From Bacteroidota bacterium (lineage in GTDB: Bacteria > Bacteroidota > Bacteroidia > Chitinophagales > Chitinophagaceae), in the NCBI GenBank assembly GCA_005798905.1, contig SYIK01000006.1:98097-162096 (forward strand): a DNA stretch of 64,000 bases. Reading direction: 5' to 3'. This document shows, one piece after another, positions 43,209-52,624 of the stretch. The position numbers and the translations under genes were made by a program. The notes below the pieces were generated by a model. It did no database searches, was not told the origin of the DNA, and saw only the letters and a program-made list of their open reading frames with translations. Positions within the stretch are counted from its first letter, which is position 1. Each line of letters begins with the position of its first letter.

Positions 43209-45764
43209 ATGGAATATATCGGTGAACATCTTTTGCCTGGTAAAATCGGACAACTTTTAATTTTTACTTCTTTTGTTGCTTCTCTGTTTGCATCCGTTGC
43301 TTATTTTATTTCTTCTCGCTCTGTAAATTTAAAAGATGAATTAAGTTGGAAACGATTAGCTAGGATTGCTTTTGTAGTGGATGTAATTTCCATTATTTCA
43401 ATTTTCATATTACTTTATTTTCTTATCGCCAATCATCGATACGAGTATTTATATGTTTATAAAAATTCAGGGAATGATTTGGAACCGAAATATATTTTTA
43501 GCTCGCTTTGGAGTGCTTCTGAAGGAAGTTTTATCCTTTGGGCAATTGGGCATGCACTACTTGGGATGATTTTAATGTTTACATCCAAAAAATGGGAAGC
43601 ATCCGTAATGATGGTGTTATCATTAGCACAAGCCAGTATTTCAACTATGTTGTTGGGTATTTATGTGAATGGAGTAAAAATTGGAAGTAATCCTTTTATT
43701 TTATTTAGAGAACAAATGCCCGATTTACCCATTTTTACTTATGCCGATTATGTATCAAAAATTAAAGACGGGAATGGGTTAAATCAATTGCTTCAAAATT
43801 ATTGGATGGTTATTCATCCTCCAGTTTTGTTTTTAGGATTTGCAGCAATGATTATTCCATTTGCTTTTGCAATTGGAGGGTTATTAACTAAAAAATATGG
43901 AGAATGGACAAAACCAGCACTTCCTTGGGCTTTATTTTCTGCTGCTGTTTTGGGCATCGGAGTAATGATGGGTGCCGCTTGGGCCTATGAATCGTTGAAC
44001 TTTGGTGGATTTTGGGCTTGGGATCCAGTAGAAAATGCTTCATTAGTACCTTGGTTAGTTCTAATAGCAGGGATACACACTTTACTTATTTATAAAAATA
44101 CGGGACAGTCGTTAAAATCAACTTTTCTTTTAATCTTACTTTCTTTTATACTAATTGTTTATTCTACTTTTTTAACGCGAAGTGGAATTTTAGGTGAAAC
44201 TTCAGTTCACTCATTTGCCGATTTAGGAATGAATGCACAGCTTTATTTATTCCTTTATTTATTTTTCTGGGGGCCATATTTTTCGGTAGTGAAAGGGAAT
44301 AAAAATTTATTAATTGCATTAGCAATGGCAATTGGCTTTTTAATGTTAATCAATTTTGTTCATCCCATTTTTGCCATCCTTTCACCGATAGTTGCATTTA
44401 TACTTTTAATGCAACATCTCAATAAAGTTATTCCTTCAAAAAAAGATGAAGAGAATGTTTCGTCGCGTGAGTTTTGGATGTTTATAGGATCAATTGTTCT
44501 TTTCTTTTCTGCATTAATTATTATTGGGCAAACTTCTTTACCTGTAATAAATAAAATATTCGATACAAAGCATGCCCCTGCCGAAGATGTAGAGTTTTCT
44601 TACAATCGAATTCAGGTTTTTATAACAATTATTATTGCATTGCTAACTGCAATTGGCCAGTATTTAAAATACCAGCGAACTTCAACTAAATATTTTTTTA
44701 AAAAAATAATAATTCCTTCAGTTTTTAGTGTTGTTGCTTCAATATTGATTCTTGTTTTCGGTGATATTAATTACACTAAATATGGGATTGAATTTTTAAC
44801 TGCAATTTGGGCAGCTGTTGCATTGAGTGCATTTACTGTTATTGCTAATTTTTCTTATATCTGGGCTGGTGTAAAAGGAAATTTAAAATTGTCAGGTGCA
44901 TCAGTGGCGCATTTCGGGTTTGGGTTGATGTTGCTCGGTATTTTGATTTCGTCTTCAAAAAAAGAAATTCTTTCTTATAATACAAGTGGTATTCCTGTAA
45001 ATTTTGGTAAGGGTAGTAAAGAAAATACGGGAGAAAATATGACACTTGTAAAAGGCATGAGAATGGACATGGGAAAATATTGGGTAACTTATTCTGAAGA
45101 TTCTATTCATCCCAAAAAATCGCAATGGTATTATAAATTGAAATTTGAAAGTAAAGTTGGAAATGAACATTTTACATTAATACCCAATGCTTTTGTTAAC
45201 TATAAAGGAAATCAAGGGTTGATGGCAAACCCAGATGCAAAGCATTATTGGGATTATGATGTTTTTGCTTATATCACATCAATGGCCGACCCAGAAAAAA
45301 ATAAGGATAAAGCTACTTTTGAAAATAAACCAATGAAAGTTGGCGACTCTATTTTTTACACTAAAGGGTATATTGTGCTTAATGGGATTAAGTCGAATGA
45401 AAATTTACCTGAAGAAATTTTTGGAGAAAATGGGAAATTGTTGGAAGCAGATTTAAAAATTTATTCGCAAACGAATTCAATTTATACCTCAATTCCTCGC
45501 CTTGCTTTTGCAAAAGGTGAGGTTCTTTCTGTACCCGATACGGTAATGGCGGAAGGTTTAGTACTTCAATTAAATAAAGTGGATGGGGAAAATGTAGAAA
45601 TTGGAATCAAAGAATCGGATGCTGTGCTTGAATACTTGACTTTGAAAACCTATAAATTCCCTTTTATAAATTTACTTTGGTTGGGAACAATTTTAATGGC
45701 ACTTGGATTTATTATAAGTATGGCAAGAAGGATTCATCTCAATAAGATTACAAAAAACGCTTAA
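43209..45764 (+). CDS. ccmF: Heme lyase CcmF/CcsA-type cytochrome c biogenesis protein
   Basis: 851 residues with about 15 hydrophobic segments. The tryptophan-rich heme-binding motif is clear (LNFGGFWAWDPVENASLVPW). LLQNYWMVIHPPVLFLGFAA carries a conserved His likely to be an axial ligand, and VYSTFLTRSGILGETSVHSF another. A large periplasmic domain lies near the C-terminus (~600-800), followed by the last helix. The protein ligates heme from CcmE to apocytochrome c in the inner membrane. It is directly after ccmE; other ccm genes (A-D, G, H) are not in this window. Confidence 0.93.
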   Translation: MEYIGEHLLPGKIGQLLIFTSFVASLFASVAYFISSRSVNLKDELSWKRLARIAFVVDVISIISIFILLYFLIANHRYEYLYVYKNSGNDLEPKYIFSSLWSASEGSFILWAIGHALLGMILMFTSKKWEASVMMVLSLAQASISTMLLGIYVNGVKIGSNPFILFREQMPDLPIFTYADYVSKIKDGNGLNQLLQNYWMVIHPPVLFLGFAAMIIPFAFAIGGLLTKKYGEWTKPALPWALFSAAVLGIGVMMGAAWAYESLNFGGFWAWDPVENASLVPWLVLIAGIHTLLIYKNTGQSLKSTFLLILLSFILIVYSTFLTRSGILGETSVHSFADLGMNAQLYLFLYLFFWGPYFSVVKGNKNLLIALAMAIGFLMLINFVHPIFAILSPIVAFILLMQHLNKVIPSKKDEENVSSREFWMFIGSIVLFFSALIIIGQTSLPVINKIFDTKHAPAEDVEFSYNRIQVFITIIIALLTAIGQYLKYQRTSTKYFFKKIIIPSVFSVVASILILVFGDINYTKYGIEFLTAIWAAVALSAFTVIANFSYIWAGVKGNLKLSGASVAHFGFGLMLLGILISSSKKEILSYNTSGIPVNFGKGSKENTGENMTLVKGMRMDMGKYWVTYSEDSIHPKKSQWYYKLKFESKVGNEHFTLIPNAFVNYKGNQGLMANPDAKHYWDYDVFAYITSMADPEKNKDKATFENKPMKVGDSIFYTKGYIVLNGIKSNENLPEEIFGENGKLLEADLKIYSQTNSIYTSIPRLAFAKGEVLSVPDTVMAEGLVLQLNKVDGENVEIGIKESDAVLEYLTLKTYKFPFINLLWLGTILMALGFIISMARRIHLNKITKNA

Positions 45765-45828
45765 TTATTTTAAGATTAGTTTTTCTTTTTTAACAACAAG
45801 TTACTTCCAAAACATTGTTGCATTGTTG

Positions 45829-45836
45829 TAGTTTTA
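45829..45836 (+). promoter_or_regulatory. -7 box (TAnnTTTA variant) of the DUF4294 gene
   Basis: TAGTTTTA followed by CAAT and the ATG at 45841; a four-base gap, as at yggS. Confidence 0.45.
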
Positions 45837-45840
45837 CAAT

Positions 45841-46500
45841 ATGAAAAAGTGCAGATCAATTCAGCTTTTTGTTTTATTGCTGACATTTTTTGCCAACAAC
45901 AATTTTCTATTTTCACAAACCGAAAATAATACACAGCTACTTTCAAGATGGGGGAAAAATGATACGATCATTTCAAAAGGAATTTTTTATAATGATGAAT
46001 GGCTTTCTTATAAAGAGTTAGAAATTGCTTGGGTGTCAAATATGTCGGATAAAAAATTGACAAAGTTTATTCAGGAATGGACAAGACTTCGCAATGCTGT
46101 TTATGTAACTTATCCTTATGCACGCACTTCTGGAATGTTAATGAATAACATCAATTTAAATCTTGTGAAAGTGTCGGATAAAAAAGAAAGAAAAAAATAT
46201 ATAAAGGCAAGAGAAGAGGAATTGCGCACTCAGTTTGGCGAACCGTTGACAAATCTTTCTGTTTATCAAGGAAAGATATTGATGAAATTAATTAACAGAG
46301 AAACAGGCAATAATTGTTACGAAATAATAAAAGAATATAGAGGCGGAGTAGCTGCAAGACTTTATCAAACAGTTGCATTTTTCTTTGGAAGTAGTTTAAA
46401 ACAGGAGTGGGATTTAACCGAAAAAGTGGATCAGCAAATAGAAGGTTTTGTAAAAGAAATAGATGGCGTTTGGTACACGGGAAATTTAGAAGTTCGGTAA
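45841..46500 (+). CDS. DUF4294 domain-containing secreted protein
   Basis: 219 residues with a signal peptide (LFVLLLTFFANNNFLFSQ). The DUF4294 core is recognisable: TKFIQEWTRLRNAVYVTYPY, then MNNINLNL and REEELRTQFGEPLTNLSVYQ, and KLINRETGNNCYEIIKEYRG. The family is largely restricted to Bacteroidota and its function is unknown. A periplasmic location is inferred. bshB1 follows but has its own upstream box. Confidence 0.85.
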   Translation: MKKCRSIQLFVLLLTFFANNNFLFSQTENNTQLLSRWGKNDTIISKGIFYNDEWLSYKELEIAWVSNMSDKKLTKFIQEWTRLRNAVYVTYPYARTSGMLMNNINLNLVKVSDKKERKKYIKAREEELRTQFGEPLTNLSVYQGKILMKLINRETGNNCYEIIKEYRGGVAARLYQTVAFFFGSSLKQEWDLTEKVDQQIEGFVKEIDGVWYTGNLEVR

Positions 46501-46535
46501 ACGAACAATTCAATCTTCCTTATTTTTTGAATGAC

Positions 46536-46543
46536 TATTTTTA
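46536..46543 (+). promoter_or_regulatory. -7 box (TAnnTTTA variant) of bshB1
   Basis: TATTTTTA, five bases before the ATG at 46549. The upstream in-frame ATG at 46531 lies before this box, supporting 46549. Confidence 0.45.
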
Positions 46544-46548
46544 CAACT

Positions 46549-47280
46549 ATGAAACTTGATATATTGGCAATTGGTGCGCATCCGGATGATGTAGAATTAA
46601 GTTGCTCCGGAACATTAATCAACGAAATTAATCGTGGTAAAAAAGTAGGAGTTGTAGATCTTACTCAAGGAGAATTGGGCTCAAGAGGAACAATCGAAAC
46701 TCGCTATAATGAAGCTGCAAAAGCTTCCATCATTATGGGAATTCACCTGCGTGAAAATTTAAAAATGAGTGATGGATTTTTTATGAATGATGAAAGTCAT
46801 CAATTGAAATTAATTGCTGTAATTCGAAAATATCAACCAGAGATTATTTTAGCAAATGCAATCGAAGATCGGCATCCCGATCACGGAAGAGCAGCATTGC
46901 TGATAAAAACAGCTTGCTTTTTATCGGGATTGGTAAAAATAAAAACCGTTGATGAAAATGGGAATGAGCAAAACAAATGGCGACCAAAATATGTGTTCAA
47001 TTATATCCAAGATAAATACATCGAACCCGATTTTGTAATTGATATTTCCACTTCTTTTGAAAAACGAATGGATGCCATCAAAGCTTATTCGACACAATTT
47101 TACAGCGAAGAAAATAAAAACGTTGGTGTGGAAACTTATATTTCTACTCCAGAATTTTTCGACTCAATCATTGCGCGAGCAGGTTTAATGGGGAAAAAAA
47201 TTGGCGTTCCATTTGGGGAAGGGTTTACTTCAGAAAAACCCTTGAGTATGAAAAATTTGAGAGCATTGACTGAGATTTAA
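46549..47280 (+). CDS. bshB1: N-acetylglucosaminyl-malate deacetylase, bacillithiol biosynthesis
   Basis: Zinc-dependent LmbE-family deacetylase removing acetate from GlcNAc-malate in the second step of bacillithiol synthesis. The start is the ATG at 46549 (243 residues). The zinc site His-Pro-Asp-Asp is in LAIGAHPDDVELSCSG; LTQGELGSRGTIETRYNEAA and NAIEDRHPDHGRAALLIKTA, which holds the third ligand, follow. These are the BshB1 blocks, and the assignment is reinforced by bshC at 26841. bshA is not in the window; the glycosyltransferase at 8242 does not resemble it. Confidence 0.94.
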   Translation: MKLDILAIGAHPDDVELSCSGTLINEINRGKKVGVVDLTQGELGSRGTIETRYNEAAKASIIMGIHLRENLKMSDGFFMNDESHQLKLIAVIRKYQPEIILANAIEDRHPDHGRAALLIKTACFLSGLVKIKTVDENGNEQNKWRPKYVFNYIQDKYIEPDFVIDISTSFEKRMDAIKAYSTQFYSEENKNVGVETYISTPEFFDSIIARAGLMGKKIGVPFGEGFTSEKPLSMKNLRALTEI

Positions 47281-47327
47281 ACTAATTTGTCTGCATTTTT
47301 TGGTCTTATTTGTGACCGAAATAAGGT

Positions 47328-47335
47328 TATTTTTG
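47328..47335 (+). promoter_or_regulatory. -7 promoter box of the fatty-acid desaturase gene
   Basis: A perfect TATTTTTG, 19 bases before the ATG at 47355. Confidence 0.6.
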
Positions 47336-47354
47336 TAGATAATATTATTTAATA

Positions 47355-48422
47355 ATGGCAGTACCAAAATTCACAAACAACACAACAACTTTTTATTCAG
47401 AATTAAAAGAAAAGGTTAGTGCCTATTTTGAAGAAGTGAAAATACCTTCAACTGGGAATTTTCAACTTTTTTTAAAAGCTGTAATTCTTGTTGTGGGATT
47501 TGTTTCTACTTATGTAAGCCTTGTTTTTTTTACTCCTTCAACTTTTTTTGCGATCGTTGAGTGTGTAATACTAGGAGGACTTATTGCTGCAATCGGATTT
47601 AATGTAATGCATGACGGAGCACATGGAAGTTTTAGCACAAATAAAGGAATTAATACGGTGGCATCTTTTACGCTAAATGTTTTAGGTGGGAGCAGTTTTA
47701 TGTGGAATATGAAACATAATATTATTCATCATACTTATACTAATGTAGAAGGAGTAGATGATGATATTGAAATTCAACCTTGGATGCGCATGAGTAAATC
47801 GCAGAAAAGGTATCAACTTCATAAATATCAACATTTATATTTCTGGTTTTTTTATTCCATTCTATATATTAGTTGGATATTCATTACAGATTACATGAAA
47901 TATTTTAAAGGGAAAATTGGAGAAATTAATATTAAGAAAATGTATGTTTCAGATCATTTTATTTTTTGGGGGTTCAAAATTCTACACTTAGTTTTATTTA
48001 TTGGCATTCCAATTTATTTTCTTGGATTTATTAATTGGTTGATTGGTTTTTTAATTATTACAATTTTTGCAGGGTTTGTATTAAGTATTGTTTTTCAATT
48101 GGCACATACTGTAGAGCATACTTCGTTTGTTTTACCAGATAAAGATTCAGGGAAAATAGAAGATGATTGGGCTTTACACCAGTTAAAAACGACATCTAAT
48201 TTTGCTACTAAAAGCAAATTAATTTCTTGGTTGGTTGGAGGGCTTAATTTTCAAATAGAACATCATCTTTTCCCTAAAATTTCACATATTCACTATCCCG
48301 CAATTAGTAAAATTATTAAACAGGTTTGTAAGGAATACGGGATTGCATATAATGAATATCCTAAAGTGAGATATGCGGTTGCTTCTCACATCAGTTTTTT
48401 GCAACAAATGGGAAGGGCTTAA
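47355..48422 (+). CDS. Membrane fatty acid (acyl-lipid) desaturase
   Basis: 355 residues, about five membrane segments. The three histidine boxes of the non-heme di-iron desaturases are intact: His86-Asp-Gly-Ala-His90, His121-Asn-Ile-Ile-His125-His126 and Gln300-Ile-Glu-His303-His304. The Q-x-x-H-H third box is shared with front-end acyl-lipid desaturases, though no cytochrome b5 domain is fused. It introduces a double bond into phospholipid acyl chains at the inner membrane using oxygen; the position is unknown. It has its own promoter and is probably tied to membrane-fluidity control. Confidence 0.92.
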   Translation: MAVPKFTNNTTTFYSELKEKVSAYFEEVKIPSTGNFQLFLKAVILVVGFVSTYVSLVFFTPSTFFAIVECVILGGLIAAIGFNVMHDGAHGSFSTNKGINTVASFTLNVLGGSSFMWNMKHNIIHHTYTNVEGVDDDIEIQPWMRMSKSQKRYQLHKYQHLYFWFFYSILYISWIFITDYMKYFKGKIGEINIKKMYVSDHFIFWGFKILHLVLFIGIPIYFLGFINWLIGFLIITIFAGFVLSIVFQLAHTVEHTSFVLPDKDSGKIEDDWALHQLKTTSNFATKSKLISWLVGGLNFQIEHHLFPKISHIHYPAISKIIKQVCKEYGIAYNEYPKVRYAVASHISFLQQMGRA

Positions 48423-48477
48423 TATTCTCCCTTTTTTTAATAAGTAGTTTTTGATGTTTGGACAACTGAGCCTATCT

Positions 48478-48485
48478 TATATTTG
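48478..48485 (+). promoter_or_regulatory. -33/-7 promoter of the acyl-CoA dehydrogenase gene
   Basis: A perfect TATATTTG, 16 bases before the ATG at 48502, with a TTTG at 48457-48460 (17 bases upstream) as the -33 element. This is one of the better two-part promoters in the window. Confidence 0.68.
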
Positions 48486-48501
48486 CGAAAATTTTAAGTA
48501 A

Positions 48502-49659
48502 ATGCAATTCCAACTTAACGAAGAACATTTGATGATTCAAAAAGCAGCAAGAGATTTTGCAGAAGTTGAATGCAAACCGGGTGTTATTGAAAGAGATGAA
48601 AAACAACAATTCCCTAAAGAACAAGTTTTAAAATTAGCTGAACTTGGCTTTTTGGGAGTGATGGTTGATGCTAAATATGGTGGAGCGGGAATGGATACAG
48701 TAAGCTATGTTTTGGCAATGGAAGAAATTAGCAAGTGGGATGCAAGTACTAGTGTAGCAATGAGTGTTAACAATAGTTTGGTGTGTTACGGGCTTCAAGA
48801 ATTTGGAACAGAAAAGCAAAAGCAAGAATTTTTGACTCCTTTAGCACAAGGGAAAAAAGAGGATGAGTTATACATTGGTGCTTTTCTTTTAAGCGAACCA
48901 GAAGCAGGGAGTGATGCTACTAGCCAACGTACGACTGCCGAAAACATGGGAGATTATTATTTATTAAACGGTACAAAGAATTGGATTACAAATGGAAGTT
49001 CAGCATCTGTATATTTAGTAATTGCACAAACTGATGCTTCAAAAGGTTCAAGAGGAATAAATGTTTTTATAGTTGAAAAAAAATCTCCCGGTGTTACTGT
49101 ATTGTCAAAAGAAAATAAATTGGGAATTCGTGGAAGTGACACGCATTCCATTATGTTTACGGATGTAAAAGTTCCAAAAGAAAACAGGATTGGTGAAGAT
49201 GGATTTGGTTTTAAGTTTGCCATGAAAACATTAGCAGGAGGTAGAATAGGAATTGCAGCACAAGCATTGGGAATTGCAAGTGGTGCTTATGAATTATCAA
49301 AAGCATATTCCAAACAAAGAAAAGCATTTGGCACAGAAATTATGAATCACCAAATCATTGCATTTAAACTTGCCGATATGGCTACGCGAATTGAAGCAGC
49401 GCGTTTACTTTGTTTAAAAGCAGCTTGGGAAAAAGACAATGGAAAAGATTATACAGTCAGTAGCTCCATGGCCAAAGTTTATGCTTCCGAAACTGCAATG
49501 TGGGCTGCAACAGAAGCGGTGCAGATACACGGTGGGTATGGTTTTGTAAAAGAATATCATGTGGAGCGTTTGATGCGCGATGCAAAAATTACACAGATTT
49601 ACGAAGGCACAAGCGAAGTGCAACGCATGGTAATTAGTAGAAGTATTTTGAATAAATAA
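48502..49659 (+). CDS. Acyl-CoA dehydrogenase (short/medium-chain type)
   Basis: 385 residues, the usual size. FAD-binding blocks YIGAFLLSEPEAGSDATSQR and NWITNGSSASVYLVIAQTD; GRIGIAAQALGIASGAYELS; the C-terminal base is the Glu in IYEGTSEVQRMVISR, in the position used by short- and medium-chain enzymes. It oxidises acyl-CoA to trans-2-enoyl-CoA and passes electrons to ETF. Butyryl-CoA or branched-chain specificity cannot be decided. It is a single gene with its own promoter. Confidence 0.93.
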   Translation: MQFQLNEEHLMIQKAARDFAEVECKPGVIERDEKQQFPKEQVLKLAELGFLGVMVDAKYGGAGMDTVSYVLAMEEISKWDASTSVAMSVNNSLVCYGLQEFGTEKQKQEFLTPLAQGKKEDELYIGAFLLSEPEAGSDATSQRTTAENMGDYYLLNGTKNWITNGSSASVYLVIAQTDASKGSRGINVFIVEKKSPGVTVLSKENKLGIRGSDTHSIMFTDVKVPKENRIGEDGFGFKFAMKTLAGGRIGIAAQALGIASGAYELSKAYSKQRKAFGTEIMNHQIIAFKLADMATRIEAARLLCLKAAWEKDNGKDYTVSSSMAKVYASETAMWAATEAVQIHGGYGFVKEYHVERLMRDAKITQIYEGTSEVQRMVISRSILNK

Positions 49660-49696
49660 TCACTTTTATATTTCTAATTCGAAAAATTCATTTGCG

Positions 49697-49704
49697 TAAT
49701 TTTA
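49697..49704 (+). promoter_or_regulatory. -7 box (TAnnTTTA variant) of yggS
   Basis: TAATTTTA, CAAT, then ATG at 49709; a four-base gap. Confidence 0.45.
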
Positions 49705-49708
49705 CAAT

Positions 49709-50344
49709 ATGGCAATTGATAAGCAGTTTTTTACTACCATTAAAGTTGAATTACAAAAGCAACAAGTTTCATTAGTTGCAGTTTCTAAAAAAAAATCGGT
49801 TGAGGAAATTCTTGAACTATATAATCTTGGTCAACGAGATTTTGGAGAAAATTATGTGAATGAATTAATATTAAAACAACAGCAACTTCCTTCCGACATT
49901 CGATGGCATTTTATTGGTCATTTGCAAACAAATAAAATAAAACAAATTATTTCGTTTGTTTATTTAATTCACGGAATTGACTCTTTCAGGTTGCTGAATG
50001 AAATAAATAAACAAGCAAATAAAATAAATCGTGTTGTAAATTTTTTGCTTCAAATTCATATTGCACAAGAGGAAACTAAGTTTGGATTGAGTGAAGCTGA
50101 GTTGACAAATATTCTGCAATGTAAAATGGACAATGTAAAAATTGAAGGGTTGATGGGGATGGCTTCATTGACGGATGACGAAGAAAAAATTAGAGTTGAA
50201 TTTCGAGGGCTCAAAAAATTGTTTAATCAAATAAAAAATGCAAAAATTCTATCCATGGGAATGAGTGCCGATTATAAAATTGCAATAGAAGAGGGCAGCA
50301 ATATGGTAAGAATTGGGAGTTTAATATTTGGTGAAAGAAATTAA
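49709..50344 (+). CDS. yggS: YggS family pyridoxal-phosphate homeostasis protein
   Basis: 211 residues, a single alanine-racemase-type barrel. The PLP lysine lies in SLVAVSKKKSVEEILELYNL; FGENYVNELILKQQQ and RWHFIGHLQTNKIKQI are diagnostic of the YggS/PROSC family, as is LSMGMSADYKIAIEEGSNMV, which binds the phosphate. It has no known catalytic activity and buffers cellular PLP. The following hypothetical gene starts 14 bases later. Confidence 0.94.
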   Translation: MAIDKQFFTTIKVELQKQQVSLVAVSKKKSVEEILELYNLGQRDFGENYVNELILKQQQLPSDIRWHFIGHLQTNKIKQIISFVYLIHGIDSFRLLNEINKQANKINRVVNFLLQIHIAQEETKFGLSEAELTNILQCKMDNVKIEGLMGMASLTDDEEKIRVEFRGLKKLFNQIKNAKILSMGMSADYKIAIEEGSNMVRIGSLIFGERN

Positions 50345-50358
50345 TATTTTTTTATTGT

Positions 50359-50880
50359 ATGAAAATTTACTTTTTATTTTTTTTAATAATTCCAGTTAAT
50401 TTGTTTTCGCAGAATTGTCAACTCAAAGATGAACGGGACCGCTACAATCAAGGCATTCGACTTACAACAGGTTTTAAATCAATTGGAGTAGGAAGTGATA
50501 AATTTTTAATTTCTATTTCTGCCGATAAAAAAGAAGTTGATTTGTTTTTCGTGCTTGAAAATAGTGGCTTTTGTTTTAATGAATTTTCAAGAGCAACTGT
50601 AAAATATGAAAACAAGCAAAGTGGTTCTTTTAAAAATGGAGGAACTACTAATTGTAAAGGGTTCTTTCATTTCATTTTTCCTAATCAAGAAAATCTAAAT
50701 ACCAATTTAATAAACCTCGGGTTGAAAAAAATAAGCAGTATTCATTTTACAGGAAATGATAATGTCAAAAAAATAATTACAATTCAACCACAGGACAATG
50801 AAATTATTCTTAACGCAGTTAATTGTTTATTAATCGAGTTGGAAAAATTACGTTTGGATACTTGGAAACCAACTAGGTAA
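50359..50880 (+). CDS. Hypothetical secreted protein
   Basis: 173 residues with a signal peptide (IYFLFFLIIPVNLFSQ). The mature part looks like an all-beta domain with several Cys (QNCQLKDERD, NSGFCFNEFS, GGTTNCKGFFHF). I do not recognise a family. The 14-base gap to yggS suggests cotranscription, but no functional link is evident. Confidence 0.65.
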   Translation: MKIYFLFFLIIPVNLFSQNCQLKDERDRYNQGIRLTTGFKSIGVGSDKFLISISADKKEVDLFFVLENSGFCFNEFSRATVKYENKQSGSFKNGGTTNCKGFFHFIFPNQENLNTNLINLGLKKISSIHFTGNDNVKKIITIQPQDNEIILNAVNCLLIELEKLRLDTWKPTR

Positions 50881-50918
50881 ATCGTTGTAAATGCAATACA
50901 GTCTTTGTGCATAATCTT

Positions 50919-50926
50919 TATCTTTG
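50919..50926 (+). promoter_or_regulatory. -7 promoter box of glnS
   Basis: A perfect TATCTTTG, 20 bases before the ATG at 50947. It shows that the longer frame from a GTG at 50905 is not used. Confidence 0.65.
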
Positions 50927-50946
50927 CTCTTCATTTTAAATTATCT

Positions 50947-52623
50947 ATGTCAACTGATCGCAGTTTAAATTTTATCGAAGAAATTATTGAAAAGGATTTG
51001 CAATCAGGAGCTTATTCACAAATTTGCACTCGATTCCCGCCGGAACCAAACGGTTATTTGCATATTGGTCATGCAAAAAGTATTTGTTTAAATTTTGGTC
51101 TCTCTTTAAAATATGGAGGTAAAACCAATCTTCGTTTTGATGATACAAATCCTACAACCGAAGAAGTAGAATATGTTGAAAGTATTAAAGAAGATATTGG
51201 TTGGTTGGGTTTTAAATGGAGTAATGAATTTTATGCATCCGATTATTTCGAAAAACTGTATGAGTTTGCTGTAATCCTTATTCGTAAAGGGTTTGCCTAT
51301 GTTGATGATTCTTCAGCCGATGAAATTGCCGAACAAAAAGGAACACCAACAAAATCCGGAGTTAGAAATAAATATGCCGATAGAACGGTGGAGGAAAATT
51401 TGAAATTGTTTTCGGAAATGCGTGAAGGAAAGTATAATGACGGCGAAAAAATAGTACGTGCTAAAATTGATATGGAGAGTTCAAATATGTTGATGCGCGA
51501 TCCAATTCTTTATCGAATAAAAAAATCGCATCATCATCGTACAGCAAACAAATGGTGTATTTATCCGATGTACGATTTTGCTCATGGACAAAGTGATTCG
51601 ATTGAAAATATTACACACTCTATTTGTACACTCGAATTTATTTCGCATCGTGAACTTTACAATTGGTTTATCGAAAAATTAGAAATATTCCAATCAAAAC
51701 AATATGAATTTGCTCGTTTAAATTTATCATTCACTATAATGAGCAAGCGAAAATTGCTACAATTAGTAAATGAAAAATATGTGACAGGGTGGGATGATCC
51801 GAGAATGCCAACAATTTCAGGAATGCGTCGTCGTGGTTATACGCCAGAAAGCATTCGCGATTTTTGTGAAAAAATTGGCATTGCAAAAAGAGAAAATATT
51901 ATTGATGTTGGACTGCTGGAATTCTGCGTACGCGAACATTTAAACAAAATTGCTTTACGCAGAATGGTGGTTTTTGATCCAATTAAAGTGGTGATTACAA
52001 ATTATCAAAATAAAACTTTAAATGAAAATTTTGAATATTTGAATACCGAAAATAATAATGAAGATCCAAATGCAGGAATGCGAAAAATTACTTTCGGAAA
52101 AGAATTGTTGATTGAACGAAACGACTTTATGGAGTTTCCGACAAAAAAATATTTTCGTCTTTCACCGGGGCAAATGGTTCGTTTAAAATCGGCATATATT
52201 ATTAAATGTGATGAAATAATTAAGGATGAGCTGGGAAATATTTCTGAATTGCATTGTACTTATTTTCCTGAAAGCAAGAGTGGAAGCGACACTTCGGGTT
52301 TGCATGTAAAAGGGACATTGCATTGGGTTGGTGCTTCAAATGCAGTAGAAGTGGAGGTTCGCGAATATGATCGGTTGTTTAATGTGGAAGACCCTTCTCG
52401 TGAAGAAAGAGATTTTAAAGAATTTATTAATGCTAATTCTTTAAAAAGTGTAAAAGGTTTTGCAGAGCCATCCATTAAAAATGCACTTTCATCGGAGCGA
52501 TTTCAATTTTTAAGAAAAGGTTTTTATTGTTTGGACAAAGAATCAACTACTGAAAATTTAATTTTTAATAGAACAGTAACACTTAAAGATAGTTGGGCGA
52601 AAGAAATTAAAAAAGACAAATAA
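50947..52623 (+). CDS. glnS: Glutamine--tRNA ligase
   Basis: 558 residues from the ATG at 50947 (MSTDRSLNF). Class I motifs: HIGH in FPPEPNGYLHIGHAKS and the KMSKS equivalent IMSKRKLLQLV. LRFDDTNPTTEEVEYVESIK and the SICTLEFISHRELYNW segment distinguish GlnRS from GluRS. The C-terminal beta-barrel anticodon domain covers roughly residues 340-558. Direct charging of Gln implies no strict need for the Gat transamidation route for tRNA-Gln. One base separates its stop from that of the convergent mutase gene. Confidence 0.96.
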   Translation: MSTDRSLNFIEEIIEKDLQSGAYSQICTRFPPEPNGYLHIGHAKSICLNFGLSLKYGGKTNLRFDDTNPTTEEVEYVESIKEDIGWLGFKWSNEFYASDYFEKLYEFAVILIRKGFAYVDDSSADEIAEQKGTPTKSGVRNKYADRTVEENLKLFSEMREGKYNDGEKIVRAKIDMESSNMLMRDPILYRIKKSHHHRTANKWCIYPMYDFAHGQSDSIENITHSICTLEFISHRELYNWFIEKLEIFQSKQYEFARLNLSFTIMSKRKLLQLVNEKYVTGWDDPRMPTISGMRRRGYTPESIRDFCEKIGIAKRENIIDVGLLEFCVREHLNKIALRRMVVFDPIKVVITNYQNKTLNENFEYLNTENNNEDPNAGMRKITFGKELLIERNDFMEFPTKKYFRLSPGQMVRLKSAYIIKCDEIIKDELGNISELHCTYFPESKSGSDTSGLHVKGTLHWVGASNAVEVEVREYDRLFNVEDPSREERDFKEFINANSLKSVKGFAEPSIKNALSSERFQFLRKGFYCLDKESTTENLIFNRTVTLKDSWAKEIKKDK

Positions 52624-52624
52624 A

